This document shows positions 15,946 through 23,925 of a stretch of 64,000 bases of DNA, in pieces. The DNA comes from Bog-756 sp963725275. Its GTDB lineage: Bacteria > Actinomycetota > Acidimicrobiia > Acidimicrobiales > RAAP-2. Made by a program: the position numbers and the translations under genes. Below the pieces are notes generated by a model. It saw nothing but the letters and a program-made list of their open reading frames with translations, was not told the origin of the DNA and made no database searches. The first letter of the stretch is position 1. Each line of letters starts with the position of its first letter. The DNA lies in contig CAVRXS010000001.1 in assembly GCA_963725275.1 (NCBI GenBank), positions 124,001 to 188,000 on the forward strand. The letters are read 5' to 3'.

Positions 15946-17466
15946 TCACGCAGGCAGTTCCTCGTGCCACCACGGCACGGGGCGGTCCCTGCGTCGGGCC
16001 ACCTCGAACAACTCGGCGAGTGCATCTTCCATCCCTCGCGCCAGGACCTCGATCTCGGGCACGAGATCCCGGCACCCCTGCACGCCGACGTGGACGGTGT
16101 CGCAGTAGGAGAAGACCGTCACGTTGAGGCCCACGCCTTCCAGGATCGGGCCGATCGGGTGGAGCGACAGGAGTCGGGCGCCGGCCAGATACAGCGGGAT
16201 GCCCGGTCCCGGCACGTTGGAGACGATGAGGTTGCACAGCGGCGCCACCCGGTCGAAGAGCCGGAAGTTGGTGACCAACCGGGAGACCCGCGTCGCCACC
16301 GCGGGGAACGCGGCCTCCGCCCACGAGGAGAACACCTCCGGATCGATGTCCCGGTTCTGCTCCTTGGCGATCCCCATCCCGGCCCGGATCCGGCCCAGTC
16401 GCGCGACCGGGTCCGACACGCCGGTCGCCAGCGAGACGAGCATGCCGGAGACCCGGTTGCCGAGTGCGCCCCGCTCCTCCTCCGTACGCACCGACACCGG
16501 CACCAGGGCGACCAGCGAGCTGTCCGGAGATTCGCCCCGACCGGCCAGGAGCGCGCGCAGGGCTCCCGCGGTGACGGTCAACACAACATCATTGGTCGTC
16601 CCTCCGAGCACCTCGCCGATCCGGCGGATGTCGCCCAGAGGGAGGTCGGCGAAGGCCACCCGGCGCTGCGGCGAGATGGCCCGGTTGAGCGACGTCCGGG
16701 GGGCCTCGAACGGCGAGGGCGGGAGGACCCCGGCCCGCTCGCGGTTGCGGTCGGCCAGCACGCGGGCCGTCCGGACGGTTCGGCTGACCGTCCGTGCCAC
16801 AGCCTCGAGTTGGCTCGGCAGCTCGCCGAGTGCACGGCGGACCCGGTCGAGCTCTCCCGGTAGCGGCGGAGGCGCCCACTCCTCTTCGGAGCTGTCGCGT
16901 TCGGACGTCGCGTGGACTGTCCCTTCGGACGGGACCTCCCGGCGCCGCCGGCCCGAATGCCCTCCGAAGAGCGGTCTCGGGGTGGGGTCGGGTGTGACGT
17001 CGAAGAAGGCGGCCAGCACCTCGGCACCGGACACCCCGTCGATGATGGCGTGGTGCACTTTGGAGACGAGACCGATACGGCCGTGCTCGAGGCCCTCGAC
17101 GACGTGGAATTCCCACAACGGGCGTCGCCGGTCGAGCGGTCGTGAGGCGATGTCCGCGACCAGGGCTGCGAACTCCTCCCGCCCGCCGGGGGTCGGGAGA
17201 CCGGCACGCCGTACGTGGAAGTCGAGGTCGAACTCGGGATCCTCGGCGAAGGCCGGGTGCCGCAACCCGAAGGGGACCTCGACCATCCGCATGCGGAACG
17301 GCGGCACCAACGGGACCCGGTCGCCCACCCAGGTCCGGATCTGTCGGAAGCCCAGCCCGCCGGGCACCCCGGAGGGATCGAACACCATCGCCCCGAGGAT
17401 GTGGAGGTGGGTGGTCGGAGACTCGAGCGCGAGGAAGGCTCCGTCGAGGCCGGTGAGTCGCTCCAC
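15946..17466 (-). CDS. Wax ester synthase / diacylglycerol acyltransferase (WS/DGAT)
   Basis: 506 residues of the bacterial WS/DGAT family, which transfers acyl groups from acyl-CoA to fatty alcohols or diacylglycerol to make storage lipids. The catalytic HHxxxDG is seen as HHAIIDG near residue 142, with the start MERLTGLDGAFLALES and a late segment ATRVSRLVTNFRLF...LIVSNVPGPGIPLYLAGA typical of the family. Length is usual. It is 8 bases downstream of dut on the same strand and starts at GTG 17466. An acyl-CoA synthetase lies close by, which could supply substrate. Similar genes are common in lipid-storing actinobacteria. Confidence 0.92.
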   Translation of the reverse strand: MERLTGLDGAFLALESPTTHLHILGAMVFDPSGVPGGLGFRQIRTWVGDRVPLVPPFRMRMVEVPFGLRHPAFAEDPEFDLDFHVRRAGLPTPGGREEFAALVADIASRPLDRRRPLWEFHVVEGLEHGRIGLVSKVHHAIIDGVSGAEVLAAFFDVTPDPTPRPLFGGHSGRRRREVPSEGTVHATSERDSSEEEWAPPPLPGELDRVRRALGELPSQLEAVARTVSRTVRTARVLADRNRERAGVLPPSPFEAPRTSLNRAISPQRRVAFADLPLGDIRRIGEVLGGTTNDVVLTVTAGALRALLAGRGESPDSSLVALVPVSVRTEEERGALGNRVSGMLVSLATGVSDPVARLGRIRAGMGIAKEQNRDIDPEVFSSWAEAAFPAVATRVSRLVTNFRLFDRVAPLCNLIVSNVPGPGIPLYLAGARLLSLHPIGPILEGVGLNVTVFSYCDTVHVGVQGCRDLVPEIEVLARGMEDALAELFEVARRRDRPVPWWHEELPA

Positions 17467-17474
17467 GCCGGGGG

Positions 17475-17987
17475 CTACCGGCCCGTCGATCCGAAGCCGC
17501 CGAGGCCCCGTTCGCTGTCAGGCAGCCGGTCGACCCGAACGAATCGGGCCGTCTCCACCCGCTGGATGACCAGCTGGGCGATCCGGTCGCCGCGGTGGAT
17601 CTCGTAGGCAGCCTCCGGATCGGTGTTGACGAGGAGGACCGCGATCTCGTCCCGGTAGCCGGAGTCGATGAGGCCGGGGGTGTTGAGGCAGGTCACCCCG
17701 TGTCGCAGGGCGAGCCCGCTGCGGGGCTGCACGAAGCCTGCGTACCCCTCGGGGATGGCCAGGGCGACGCCGGTGGGTACCATCGCCCGACCCCCGTTCG
17801 GCTCGAGGGTCACTCCGACCCGGGCGACCAGGTCGGCCCCCGCATCGCCCGCCCGGGCGTAGTCCGGCAGAGGCAGGTCCGGGTCCGACAGGATCGTGGG
17901 GACCGACAGGCGGCCGCCCGGGGTGGCTGCCGGAGCCTCCACCACGGTGCTGCGATCGCCGCCGCCGCTGTCTGCTCCCGGGCTCAC
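17475..17987 (-). CDS. dut: Deoxyuridine 5'-triphosphate nucleotidohydrolase
   Basis: About 170 residues. It hydrolyses dUTP to dUMP and pyrophosphate, protecting DNA from uracil. The five trimeric dUTPase motifs are visible: AGDAGADLVA (motif 1), PRSGLALRHGV (motif 2), NTPGLIDSGYRDEIAVLLVN (motif 3), GDRIAQLVI (motif 4) and the C-terminal RGLGGFGSTGR (motif 5). I chose GTG 17987 with a GGAGGAG site over a longer upstream frame that lacks similarity. A Gly/Ala-rich lead of about 25 residues precedes the core. It is divergent from orn. Confidence 0.95.
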   Translation of the reverse strand: MSPGADSGGGDRSTVVEAPAATPGGRLSVPTILSDPDLPLPDYARAGDAGADLVARVGVTLEPNGGRAMVPTGVALAIPEGYAGFVQPRSGLALRHGVTCLNTPGLIDSGYRDEIAVLLVNTDPEAAYEIHRGDRIAQLVIQRVETARFVRVDRLPDSERGLGGFGSTGR

Positions 17988-18132
17988 CGGACTCCTCCGC
18001 TCATCCTGCCCGGACGCTACCGCCCTGGACCGCCGGGTGCAGGTGCCGGCGCGCCGCATCCCGTCCCGGCACGGTCCGGTGCCGCGCCGTGGTCATCTTG
18101 GAGGTCCGGCGCCCACCCGGTAGCGTGACCGC

Positions 18133-18681
18133 GTGCTGGTGTGGATGGACCTCGAGATGACCGGGCTCGACGTCACGCGCCATGTGATCGTCGAGGTCGC
18201 GACCCTGATCACCGACGATTCGCTCGAGGTGGTCGCCGAGGGGCCGGACCTGGTGGTGCAGGCATCCCCCGTCGAGCTCGAGGCCATGGACGACTTCGTC
18301 CGCGAGATGCACACCGGCAGCGGACTCCTCGAAGCGATCGGCTCCTCGCAGGTCACCCTGGAGGAGGCGGGCGAGGCCACGCTCGCCTTCATCCGCTCCC
18401 ACGTGCCCAAGGCCCGAACTGTGCCGCTGGCCGGCAACTCGATCGGCACCGACCGGCGGTTCCTGGCCGCGTTCCTCCCCGAGATCGAGGAGTACCTCCA
18501 CTACCGATCGGTCGATGTCTCCACGATCAAGGAGCTTGCCAGCCGGTGGTACCCCCAGGTGATGGCGGGCGCCCCGGTCAAAGCGGGTGGTCACCGGGCC
18601 ATGGACGACATCCGGGAGAGTCTCGCCGAGCTCGCGTACTACCGTTCCACCGTCTTCCGCGACCGGGACTCGACGGAGTAG
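18133..18681 (+). CDS. orn: Oligoribonuclease
   Basis: 182 residues. A 3'-5' exonuclease that degrades RNA di- to oligonucleotides, including pGpG from c-di-GMP turnover. DEDD family motifs: WMDLEMTGLD (first Asp and Glu), GNSIGTDRRFL (second Asp), YRSVDVSTIKEL, and GGHRAMDDIRES with the final His and Asp. Length is normal. GTG start. Confidence 0.95.
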   Translation: MLVWMDLEMTGLDVTRHVIVEVATLITDDSLEVVAEGPDLVVQASPVELEAMDDFVREMHTGSGLLEAIGSSQVTLEEAGEATLAFIRSHVPKARTVPLAGNSIGTDRRFLAAFLPEIEEYLHYRSVDVSTIKELASRWYPQVMAGAPVKAGGHRAMDDIRESLAELAYYRSTVFRDRDSTE

Positions 18682-18734
18682 GCGGGATCGGACCCGAGGA
18701 CCAGTGGAACGACCACCTAGCGAGAGGAGGATGC

Positions 18735-20564
18735 ATGGCCGATCCGAGTGACCCCACGGGGAGCAGCGACGGGACACAGGCCGCCCCCAGCCGGGCCGAG
18801 GTGACAGCCATGCTGACCGGACCGGGGCAGCCGTTCGAGATCGGAGAGGCAGACATCCGCGGGATCCCCACCCGGATCTGGACGACCGCCCCGCCCACCC
18901 TGCGGGCCGTCCTCGAGCTCTCCGCGGCACACGGGGATTCGGACTTCCTGGTCTACGAGGACGAGCGGGTCACCTTCTCCGAGCACTTCCGCACGGTTGC
19001 GAGACTGGCGCACGCCCTCACCGAGCGGTTCGGGGTCGAGCGAGGCGACCGGGTGGCCATCGCCATGCGCAACCTCCCCGAGTGGGTCATGGCCTTTTGG
19101 GCCGCGATCTCGCTCGGGGCCATCGTGGTCCCGCTCAATGCCTGGTGGGTGGGCGAGGAACTGGCCTACGGCCTCCGTGACTCGGGCTCCAAGGTGGTCT
19201 TCGTGGACGAGGAGCGCCGGGACCGGATCGCACAACACCTCGCCGAGATCCCCGGTCTCGACGCGATGATCGTCACCTGCGAGGAACCCGACCCGAACGG
19301 AGGGCGGCGGCGGGCGGTCGCCGCGCACCTCGACCGAGACGGATCCGACCCGCTTCCGGTCATCCCCTTCGCCGACGTCCTCGACGCCGCGCCGCCTCTT
19401 GCCCCGCTGCCCGCTGTGGACGTCCGCCCGGACGACGATGCCACGATCTTCTACACCTCAGGAACGACCGGCCAACCGAAAGGGGCAGTCGGAAGCCACC
19501 GCAACAGCGTCTCGAACCTGATGAACCTCTTCTTCGTCGCAACGGTCGGCAGCAAACGACGCAGCGGCGCCGTGGCAAATGTCGCCTCCGGCGGGCAGAA
19601 CGCCAACCTCCTGTCGGTCCCGCTCTTCCATGCCACCGGATGCCATGCCGTCCTGGTCTCCAACACCGCCGCCGGCGGCAAGCTGGTGATGATGCACCAC
19701 TTCAGCCCGGAACGCGCGCTCGAGCTCATCGAGCGGGAGCGGATCACGATCTTCGGTGGTGTGCCGACCATGGTCATGCAGGTCCTCGATTCACCGGAGT
19801 TCACCAAACGGGACACCTCGTCGGTCCAATCGATCTCCTACGGTGGCGCGCCGGCTCCTCCCGATCTCGTCCGCCGGATCAAGGAGCACTTCCCGACCGG
19901 CGCACCGGGCAACGGATACGGGCTGACCGAGACCTCGGCCATGACCACCATGAACGCCGGTGACGACTACGTCCGCAAGCCCGACAGCGTCGGACCACCG
20001 GCTCCGGTCTGCGACGTGGCCGTCGTCCCCGAGGAGTACGAGGGCGACGAGCCCCCGGCCGGACAGGAGGTCGATCCGACTCGCACCGGAGAGCTCTGGA
20101 TCAAGGGTCCGAACGTCGTGCGCGGGTACTGGAACCGCCCGAAGGAGACGGCGCTGTCCTTCTCGAAGGGTTGGCTGCACACCGGGGACGTGGCCCGAAT
20201 CGACGAAGAGGGGTTCGTGCACATCGTCGACCGGGCAAAGGACATGATCATCCGGGGCGGCGAGAACATCTACTGCGTGGAGATCGAGTCCGCACTCTAC
20301 GAGCACCCAGCGGTGGCCGACTGCGCGGTCATCGGCGTGCCCCATCCGGTCCTCGGCGAGGAGGTCGGCGCGGTGATCGTGTTGCGCCCCGGCCACGAGG
20401 TTTCCGCTGACGAGCTCGGTCGCCACGTCGGCGAGCGGCTGGCCGCCTACAACGTGCCGACCCGGTTCTGGTTCCGCTCCGACCCGCTGCCGCGCAACCC
20501 TGCGGGCAAGGTGCTCAAGCGCCAGCTGCGCGACGAGCTCCTCGGGGGCGCTTCGGCCGTCTGA
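18735..20564 (+). CDS. Acyl-CoA synthetase, AMP-forming
   Basis: 609 residues of the ANL superfamily, probably a fatty-acid-CoA ligase. Motifs: YTSGTTGQPKGAVGSHRNS (P-loop, residues about 238-256), GYGLTETSAM, GELWIKGPNVVRGYW, GWLHTGDVARIDEEGF, DRAKDMIIRGGENIYCVEIE and the catalytic Lys in NPAGKVLKR at the end. I chose ATG 18735 with GAGAGGAGG upstream; the frame is open further back but there it only shadows orn. A stretch near residues 175-215 is charged and variable. It could feed acyl-CoA to the WS/DGAT nearby. Exact chain length unknown. Confidence 0.9.
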   Translation: MADPSDPTGSSDGTQAAPSRAEVTAMLTGPGQPFEIGEADIRGIPTRIWTTAPPTLRAVLELSAAHGDSDFLVYEDERVTFSEHFRTVARLAHALTERFGVERGDRVAIAMRNLPEWVMAFWAAISLGAIVVPLNAWWVGEELAYGLRDSGSKVVFVDEERRDRIAQHLAEIPGLDAMIVTCEEPDPNGGRRRAVAAHLDRDGSDPLPVIPFADVLDAAPPLAPLPAVDVRPDDDATIFYTSGTTGQPKGAVGSHRNSVSNLMNLFFVATVGSKRRSGAVANVASGGQNANLLSVPLFHATGCHAVLVSNTAAGGKLVMMHHFSPERALELIERERITIFGGVPTMVMQVLDSPEFTKRDTSSVQSISYGGAPAPPDLVRRIKEHFPTGAPGNGYGLTETSAMTTMNAGDDYVRKPDSVGPPAPVCDVAVVPEEYEGDEPPAGQEVDPTRTGELWIKGPNVVRGYWNRPKETALSFSKGWLHTGDVARIDEEGFVHIVDRAKDMIIRGGENIYCVEIESALYEHPAVADCAVIGVPHPVLGEEVGAVIVLRPGHEVSADELGRHVGERLAAYNVPTRFWFRSDPLPRNPAGKVLKRQLRDELLGGASAV

Positions 20565-20587
20565 GACGGTCCGGTAACCTCTGCCGG

Positions 20588-21427
20588 GTGCCCCCCGATG
20601 GATCCAGCGGGCGCCCCGTTCCCCATGCCGACCTGCCGGCAGACGAGAAGGCCGTGCTCGCGGGGAGCTTCGGCGCAGTGGCGACCGACTACGAGCGGTA
20701 CCGGCCCGGTCCCGCGGTGGCCGCGGTCGACTGGTACCTGCCCGACCCCGTCGATCGGGCGGTCGACCTCGGGGCCGGGACCGGGGCCCTCACCCGCCTC
20801 CTGACCCGCCATGCCGCGGAGGTGGTGGCCGTCGAGCCCGACGATCGGATGCGGGCGGTCCTCGCCGCCGAGGTCCCGGCTGCGCGGGCGGTCCGGGGCA
20901 CCGGCGAGTCGATTCCCCTCGACGACGGGTGGGCCGACGCCGTGCTTGCCTCGACCTCCTGGCACTGGATGGATCCTGTCCCCACCCTGCACGAGGTGGG
21001 TCGGATCCTCGCGCCCGGCGGCGTCTTCGGTGCCCTCTGGACGGGTCCGGACCCGGAAGGTCCCTTCGTGACCCAGGTGCGAGCGCTCATGTCGGACCGC
21101 CTCGGGTCCGGCGCCGGGTCGTCGACCGGCACGCTGGCCGGCATCGTGGGCTGGGACCAACAGGACACGATGGTGCTCGGCATTCCGCACGGCGTCCCGT
21201 TCGACCAACCCGAGCACGAGCAATTCACCTGGGAGATCGCTCTCGATGCCGACGATCTCCTCGGCCTGCTGGGCACCCTCAGCCGGGTCATCACCATGGA
21301 TGTGCAGGCACGCGATGCGGTCTTCGCCGAAGCTCGCCGGCTCCTCGGCGCGTTGGGCATCGACGGACCGGTCACCGTGGATGTGGCCTTCCGGACCGAC
21401 GCGTGGCGCGCCCGGCGCAACAGCTAG
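20588..21427 (+). CDS. Class I SAM-dependent methyltransferase
   Basis: 279 residues. The Rossmann-type SAM site shows VDLGAGTGALTRLL (motif I, near residue 59), VVAVEPDDRM (motif II) and LASTSWHWMDPVPTLHEVGRILAPGG (motifs post-II and III), typical of the Methyltransf_11 group. The DxGxGTG loop is complete. It follows the acyl-CoA synthetase by 23 bases and may be cotranscribed. Substrate unknown; similar genes often act on small molecules or lipids. Confidence 0.85.
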   Translation: MPPDGSSGRPVPHADLPADEKAVLAGSFGAVATDYERYRPGPAVAAVDWYLPDPVDRAVDLGAGTGALTRLLTRHAAEVVAVEPDDRMRAVLAAEVPAARAVRGTGESIPLDDGWADAVLASTSWHWMDPVPTLHEVGRILAPGGVFGALWTGPDPEGPFVTQVRALMSDRLGSGAGSSTGTLAGIVGWDQQDTMVLGIPHGVPFDQPEHEQFTWEIALDADDLLGLLGTLSRVITMDVQARDAVFAEARRLLGALGIDGPVTVDVAFRTDAWRARRNS

Positions 21428-21528
21428 CGGGGAACCCGCGTCTGCCCGCTGTCTCCGACCGTGGGTCACCCGTGGGCTGGTGGTTAGCGGGCGGCGTGGC
21501 GCCCGGAGCGCGTCCGGAGCGGGTCCGG

Positions 21529-22491
21529 TCAGGCTCTCGCGGCCAGCAGGCTACGAGTGACCTCGACGTCGCGGCCCATCTGGGCGACGAGCGCCTCCAC
21601 CGAGTCGAACGCGAGCTCGTCACGCAGGCGGCTGGCGAAGGAGAGCCGGGCCGCCTCGCCGTAGAGATCGTCCGCGAAGTCGAGCAGGTGGGCCTCGACC
21701 ATGAGCTCGCCCTCGGTCCCGTAGAACGTGGGCCTGTGGCCGATCGAGATCGCCGCCTTCCATCTGCTCCCGTCCGGGCGTTCGTACCAGCCGGCATAGA
21801 TCCCCGGGCAGGGCAGGCAGATCGCCTCGGGGATCGCCAGGTTGGCCGTCGGAAAGCCGAGCTCCGCTCCCCCCCTGCGGTCGCCGGTCACCACCGGGCC
21901 CCGCACCTGGTGGGGTCGCCCCAAGAGCACGGCGGCCTCCTCCACCCGGCCTGCGGCAACCAGCGTGCGGATCCGGGTCGAGGAGATCGGCTCCGTCGGC
22001 TCCGGGCCGTCCCTGCCCTCGGAGGTCAGCGCCACGCCGTCGACTGCGAACCCGGCAACCGAGCCGAGCTCGTTGAGGAGGGCCACATTCCCCTTGCGTC
22101 CGTGACCGAAGTGGAAGTCCTCCCCCACCACCACCAGGCGGGCATCCAGGCCCTCTACCAGCTCGCCGGCGACGAACTGCTCGGCCGTCTCGTTCGCCCG
22201 CTCCTCGTCGAACCGCACCACGACCGTCCGATCGACCCCCGCCGAGGCCAGCAGCTCCAGCTTCTGGTCGAGGTCGCAGAGGAGCTTGGGGGCGGATTCG
22301 GGCCGCACCACGGAGGCCGGGTGCCGGTCGAAGGTGACGACGACCGTGGCCAATCCGTTCGACTCGGCCCGCTCACGCAGCTCGGCCAGGAGGGCGCGAT
22401 GCCCGAGGTGGACCCCGTCATAGGCGCCGATCGTCACCGCAGATCCCCCAGGGGGAGCCGTCCTCGGGTCGGCCTCTGCCACGATCTCCAT
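21529..22491 (-). CDS. ribF: Bifunctional riboflavin kinase / FAD synthetase
   Basis: 320 residues, making FMN and then FAD from riboflavin. N-terminal FAD synthetase: GAYDGVHLGHRALL (nucleotidyltransferase GxYDGVHxGH), VVVTFDRHP, GEDFHFGHGRKGN, ISSTRIR. C-terminal riboflavin kinase: GDRRGGAELGFPTANL, GIYAGWY, SIGHRPTFYG, VEAHLLDF. It is the last gene of the rimP-nusA-infB-rbfA-truB block, 72 bases after truB. Confidence 0.95.
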   Translation of the reverse strand: MEIVAEADPRTAPPGGSAVTIGAYDGVHLGHRALLAELRERAESNGLATVVVTFDRHPASVVRPESAPKLLCDLDQKLELLASAGVDRTVVVRFDEERANETAEQFVAGELVEGLDARLVVVGEDFHFGHGRKGNVALLNELGSVAGFAVDGVALTSEGRDGPEPTEPISSTRIRTLVAAGRVEEAAVLLGRPHQVRGPVVTGDRRGGAELGFPTANLAIPEAICLPCPGIYAGWYERPDGSRWKAAISIGHRPTFYGTEGELMVEAHLLDFADDLYGEAARLSFASRLRDELAFDSVEALVAQMGRDVEVTRSLLAARA

Positions 22492-22563
22492 CGCCAGGAA
22501 GGTTACTGCCGCGTCAGCAGGTCACCGGCGGCACCCGGGCGTCCCCGATCGACGAGGGCCTGC

Positions 22564-23457
22564 TCAGCCGGTCGCCCGGACGACCACGGCCGGGCGGATC
22601 CGGTCGGTCTCGGTGGCCTCGTAGACGGCCAGCAGGTGGTGCCCGTCGTCGACGAGTCCCCACGGGCCGTCTCCCGAGACGCCGAGCGGCACTCGGTCGA
22701 GGGGCAGCCCCCGGGCAACCAGCTTCTGGGCGTCGAGCGGGACGACCACCTGGTCGAGGTCACGCATCGCCTGTGCCGGCGAGAGCACCACTGCGGGGGT
22801 CAGCTCGTCGAGCAGCCGGGCGTCCTCGGCCGAGAACGAGCCGATCCGGGTCCGCCGGAGGTTGCGCAGATGCGCTCCCCCACCGAGTGCCTCGCCGAGA
22901 TCGGCAGCCAGCACCCGGACATAGGTGCCCGACGAACACTCGACCTCGATCCGGTAGACGCCCGGGGTCGTCGCAGGCATGACCTCGAACCGGAACACGG
23001 TCACCGGACGAGGCTGCCGCTCGACCTCGATCCCCTCCCGGGCGAGGGCGTGCAGCCGCCGTCCGCCGACCTTCACCGCCGACACCATCGGAGGCACCTG
23101 CTCGATGGCGCCGGTCAGCCCGCGCGCGGCGTCGCGCACCGCAGCCAGGGAGACGCCATCCATGTCCCAGGTACCGGTGACCTCACCGGAGGCGTCCAGG
23201 GTGGACGTGGACGTACCGAGGACCACCTCGGCCTCGTAGGTCTTGGGCAGCGCGGTCAGGAAGCGCAGCAACCGGGTGGACCGCCCGAGCCCGACCAGCA
23301 GGACCCCGGTGGCGTCGGGATCGAGGGTCCCGGCATGGCCGACCCGCTTCTGCCCGAAGATCCGCCGGCACCGGGCCACCACGTCGTGGGACGTCCAGCC
23401 GGCCTCCTTGTCCACCACGACGAGGCCGTTCACGTGATCCGACGGAGCGGCGCTCAC
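22564..23457 (-). CDS. truB: tRNA pseudouridine-55 synthase
   Basis: 297 residues, converting U55 to pseudouridine in the T loop of tRNAs. Key motifs: GLVVVDKEAGWTSHDVV, the catalytic Asp in VGHAGTLDPDATGVL (near residue 46), YEAEVVLGTSTSTLD, and CSSGTYVRVLAADLG. A C-terminal PUA-like tail follows. The GTG start overlaps the rbfA stop by four bases (GTGA), implying translational coupling. Confidence 0.95.
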   Translation of the reverse strand: MSAAPSDHVNGLVVVDKEAGWTSHDVVARCRRIFGQKRVGHAGTLDPDATGVLLVGLGRSTRLLRFLTALPKTYEAEVVLGTSTSTLDASGEVTGTWDMDGVSLAAVRDAARGLTGAIEQVPPMVSAVKVGGRRLHALAREGIEVERQPRPVTVFRFEVMPATTPGVYRIEVECSSGTYVRVLAADLGEALGGGAHLRNLRRTRIGSFSAEDARLLDELTPAVVLSPAQAMRDLDQVVVPLDAQKLVARGLPLDRVPLGVSGDGPWGLVDDGHHLLAVYEATETDRIRPAVVVRATG

Positions 23458-23861
23458 CCCTCTGACACCGGTCCCTTCCCGGGCGGGGCATCCCCGAGCT
23501 CCGATTCACGGATCCGCCGCAGCACGGACTCCACGCGGCCACCGGCGACGACGGCCGGATCCTGGACGAACGCAAGCTGCGGGGTCCGCTTCAGCTGCAC
23601 CTGGCGCCCGACGGCGCGCTGCACCTGGACACGCCGGTCGTCGAGCGCTGCGGCGGCTTCCTCGGAGAGCGAGCTCAGGAACACGGTGGCGTGGCGCAGA
23701 TCAGGAGCGGTGTCCACCGAGGTGACCGTGACGAGCCGCAGTCGTTCGTCGGCATCGGCAAGACGCTCGAGTTCCTCGGCCACGACCTGGCGCAGGACCT
23801 GGTTGACCCGCAGTAAGCGCGGATAGGGGGCGGCTCCCCGGTTGCCCTGACGACGTGCCAC
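23454..23861 (-). CDS. rbfA: Ribosome-binding factor A
   Basis: About 135 residues. RbfA binds the 30S subunit during late 16S rRNA maturation and cold adaptation. Family-like core: RLLRVNQVLRQVVAEELERL, VTVTSVDTAPDLRHATVFLS, LKRTPQLAFVQD, RVESVLRRI. I chose GTG 23861 with GGAGGAG upstream; the frame extends further but without similarity. It lies 64 bases after infB. Confidence 0.93.
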   Translation of the reverse strand: MARRQGNRGAAPYPRLLRVNQVLRQVVAEELERLADADERLRLVTVTSVDTAPDLRHATVFLSSLSEEAAAALDDRRVQVQRAVGRQVQLKRTPQLAFVQDPAVVAGGRVESVLRRIRESELGDAPPGKGPVSEG

Positions 23862-23925
23862 AGCTCCTCCGGTCCATCCACGACCACCGGGACGTGCCCG
23901 CCCCGCGGTGGGGCGGTGGCCACGA

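Noticed and set aside
18141..18734. Plus-strand open frame running into the acyl-CoA synthetase
   Set aside because: This part only shadows orn in another frame; the true start at 18735 has a strong ribosome site.
20929..23826. Very long plus-strand frame opposite ribF and truB
   Set aside because: It is an antisense shadow produced by high GC at third codon positions; the minus-strand genes are unmistakable.
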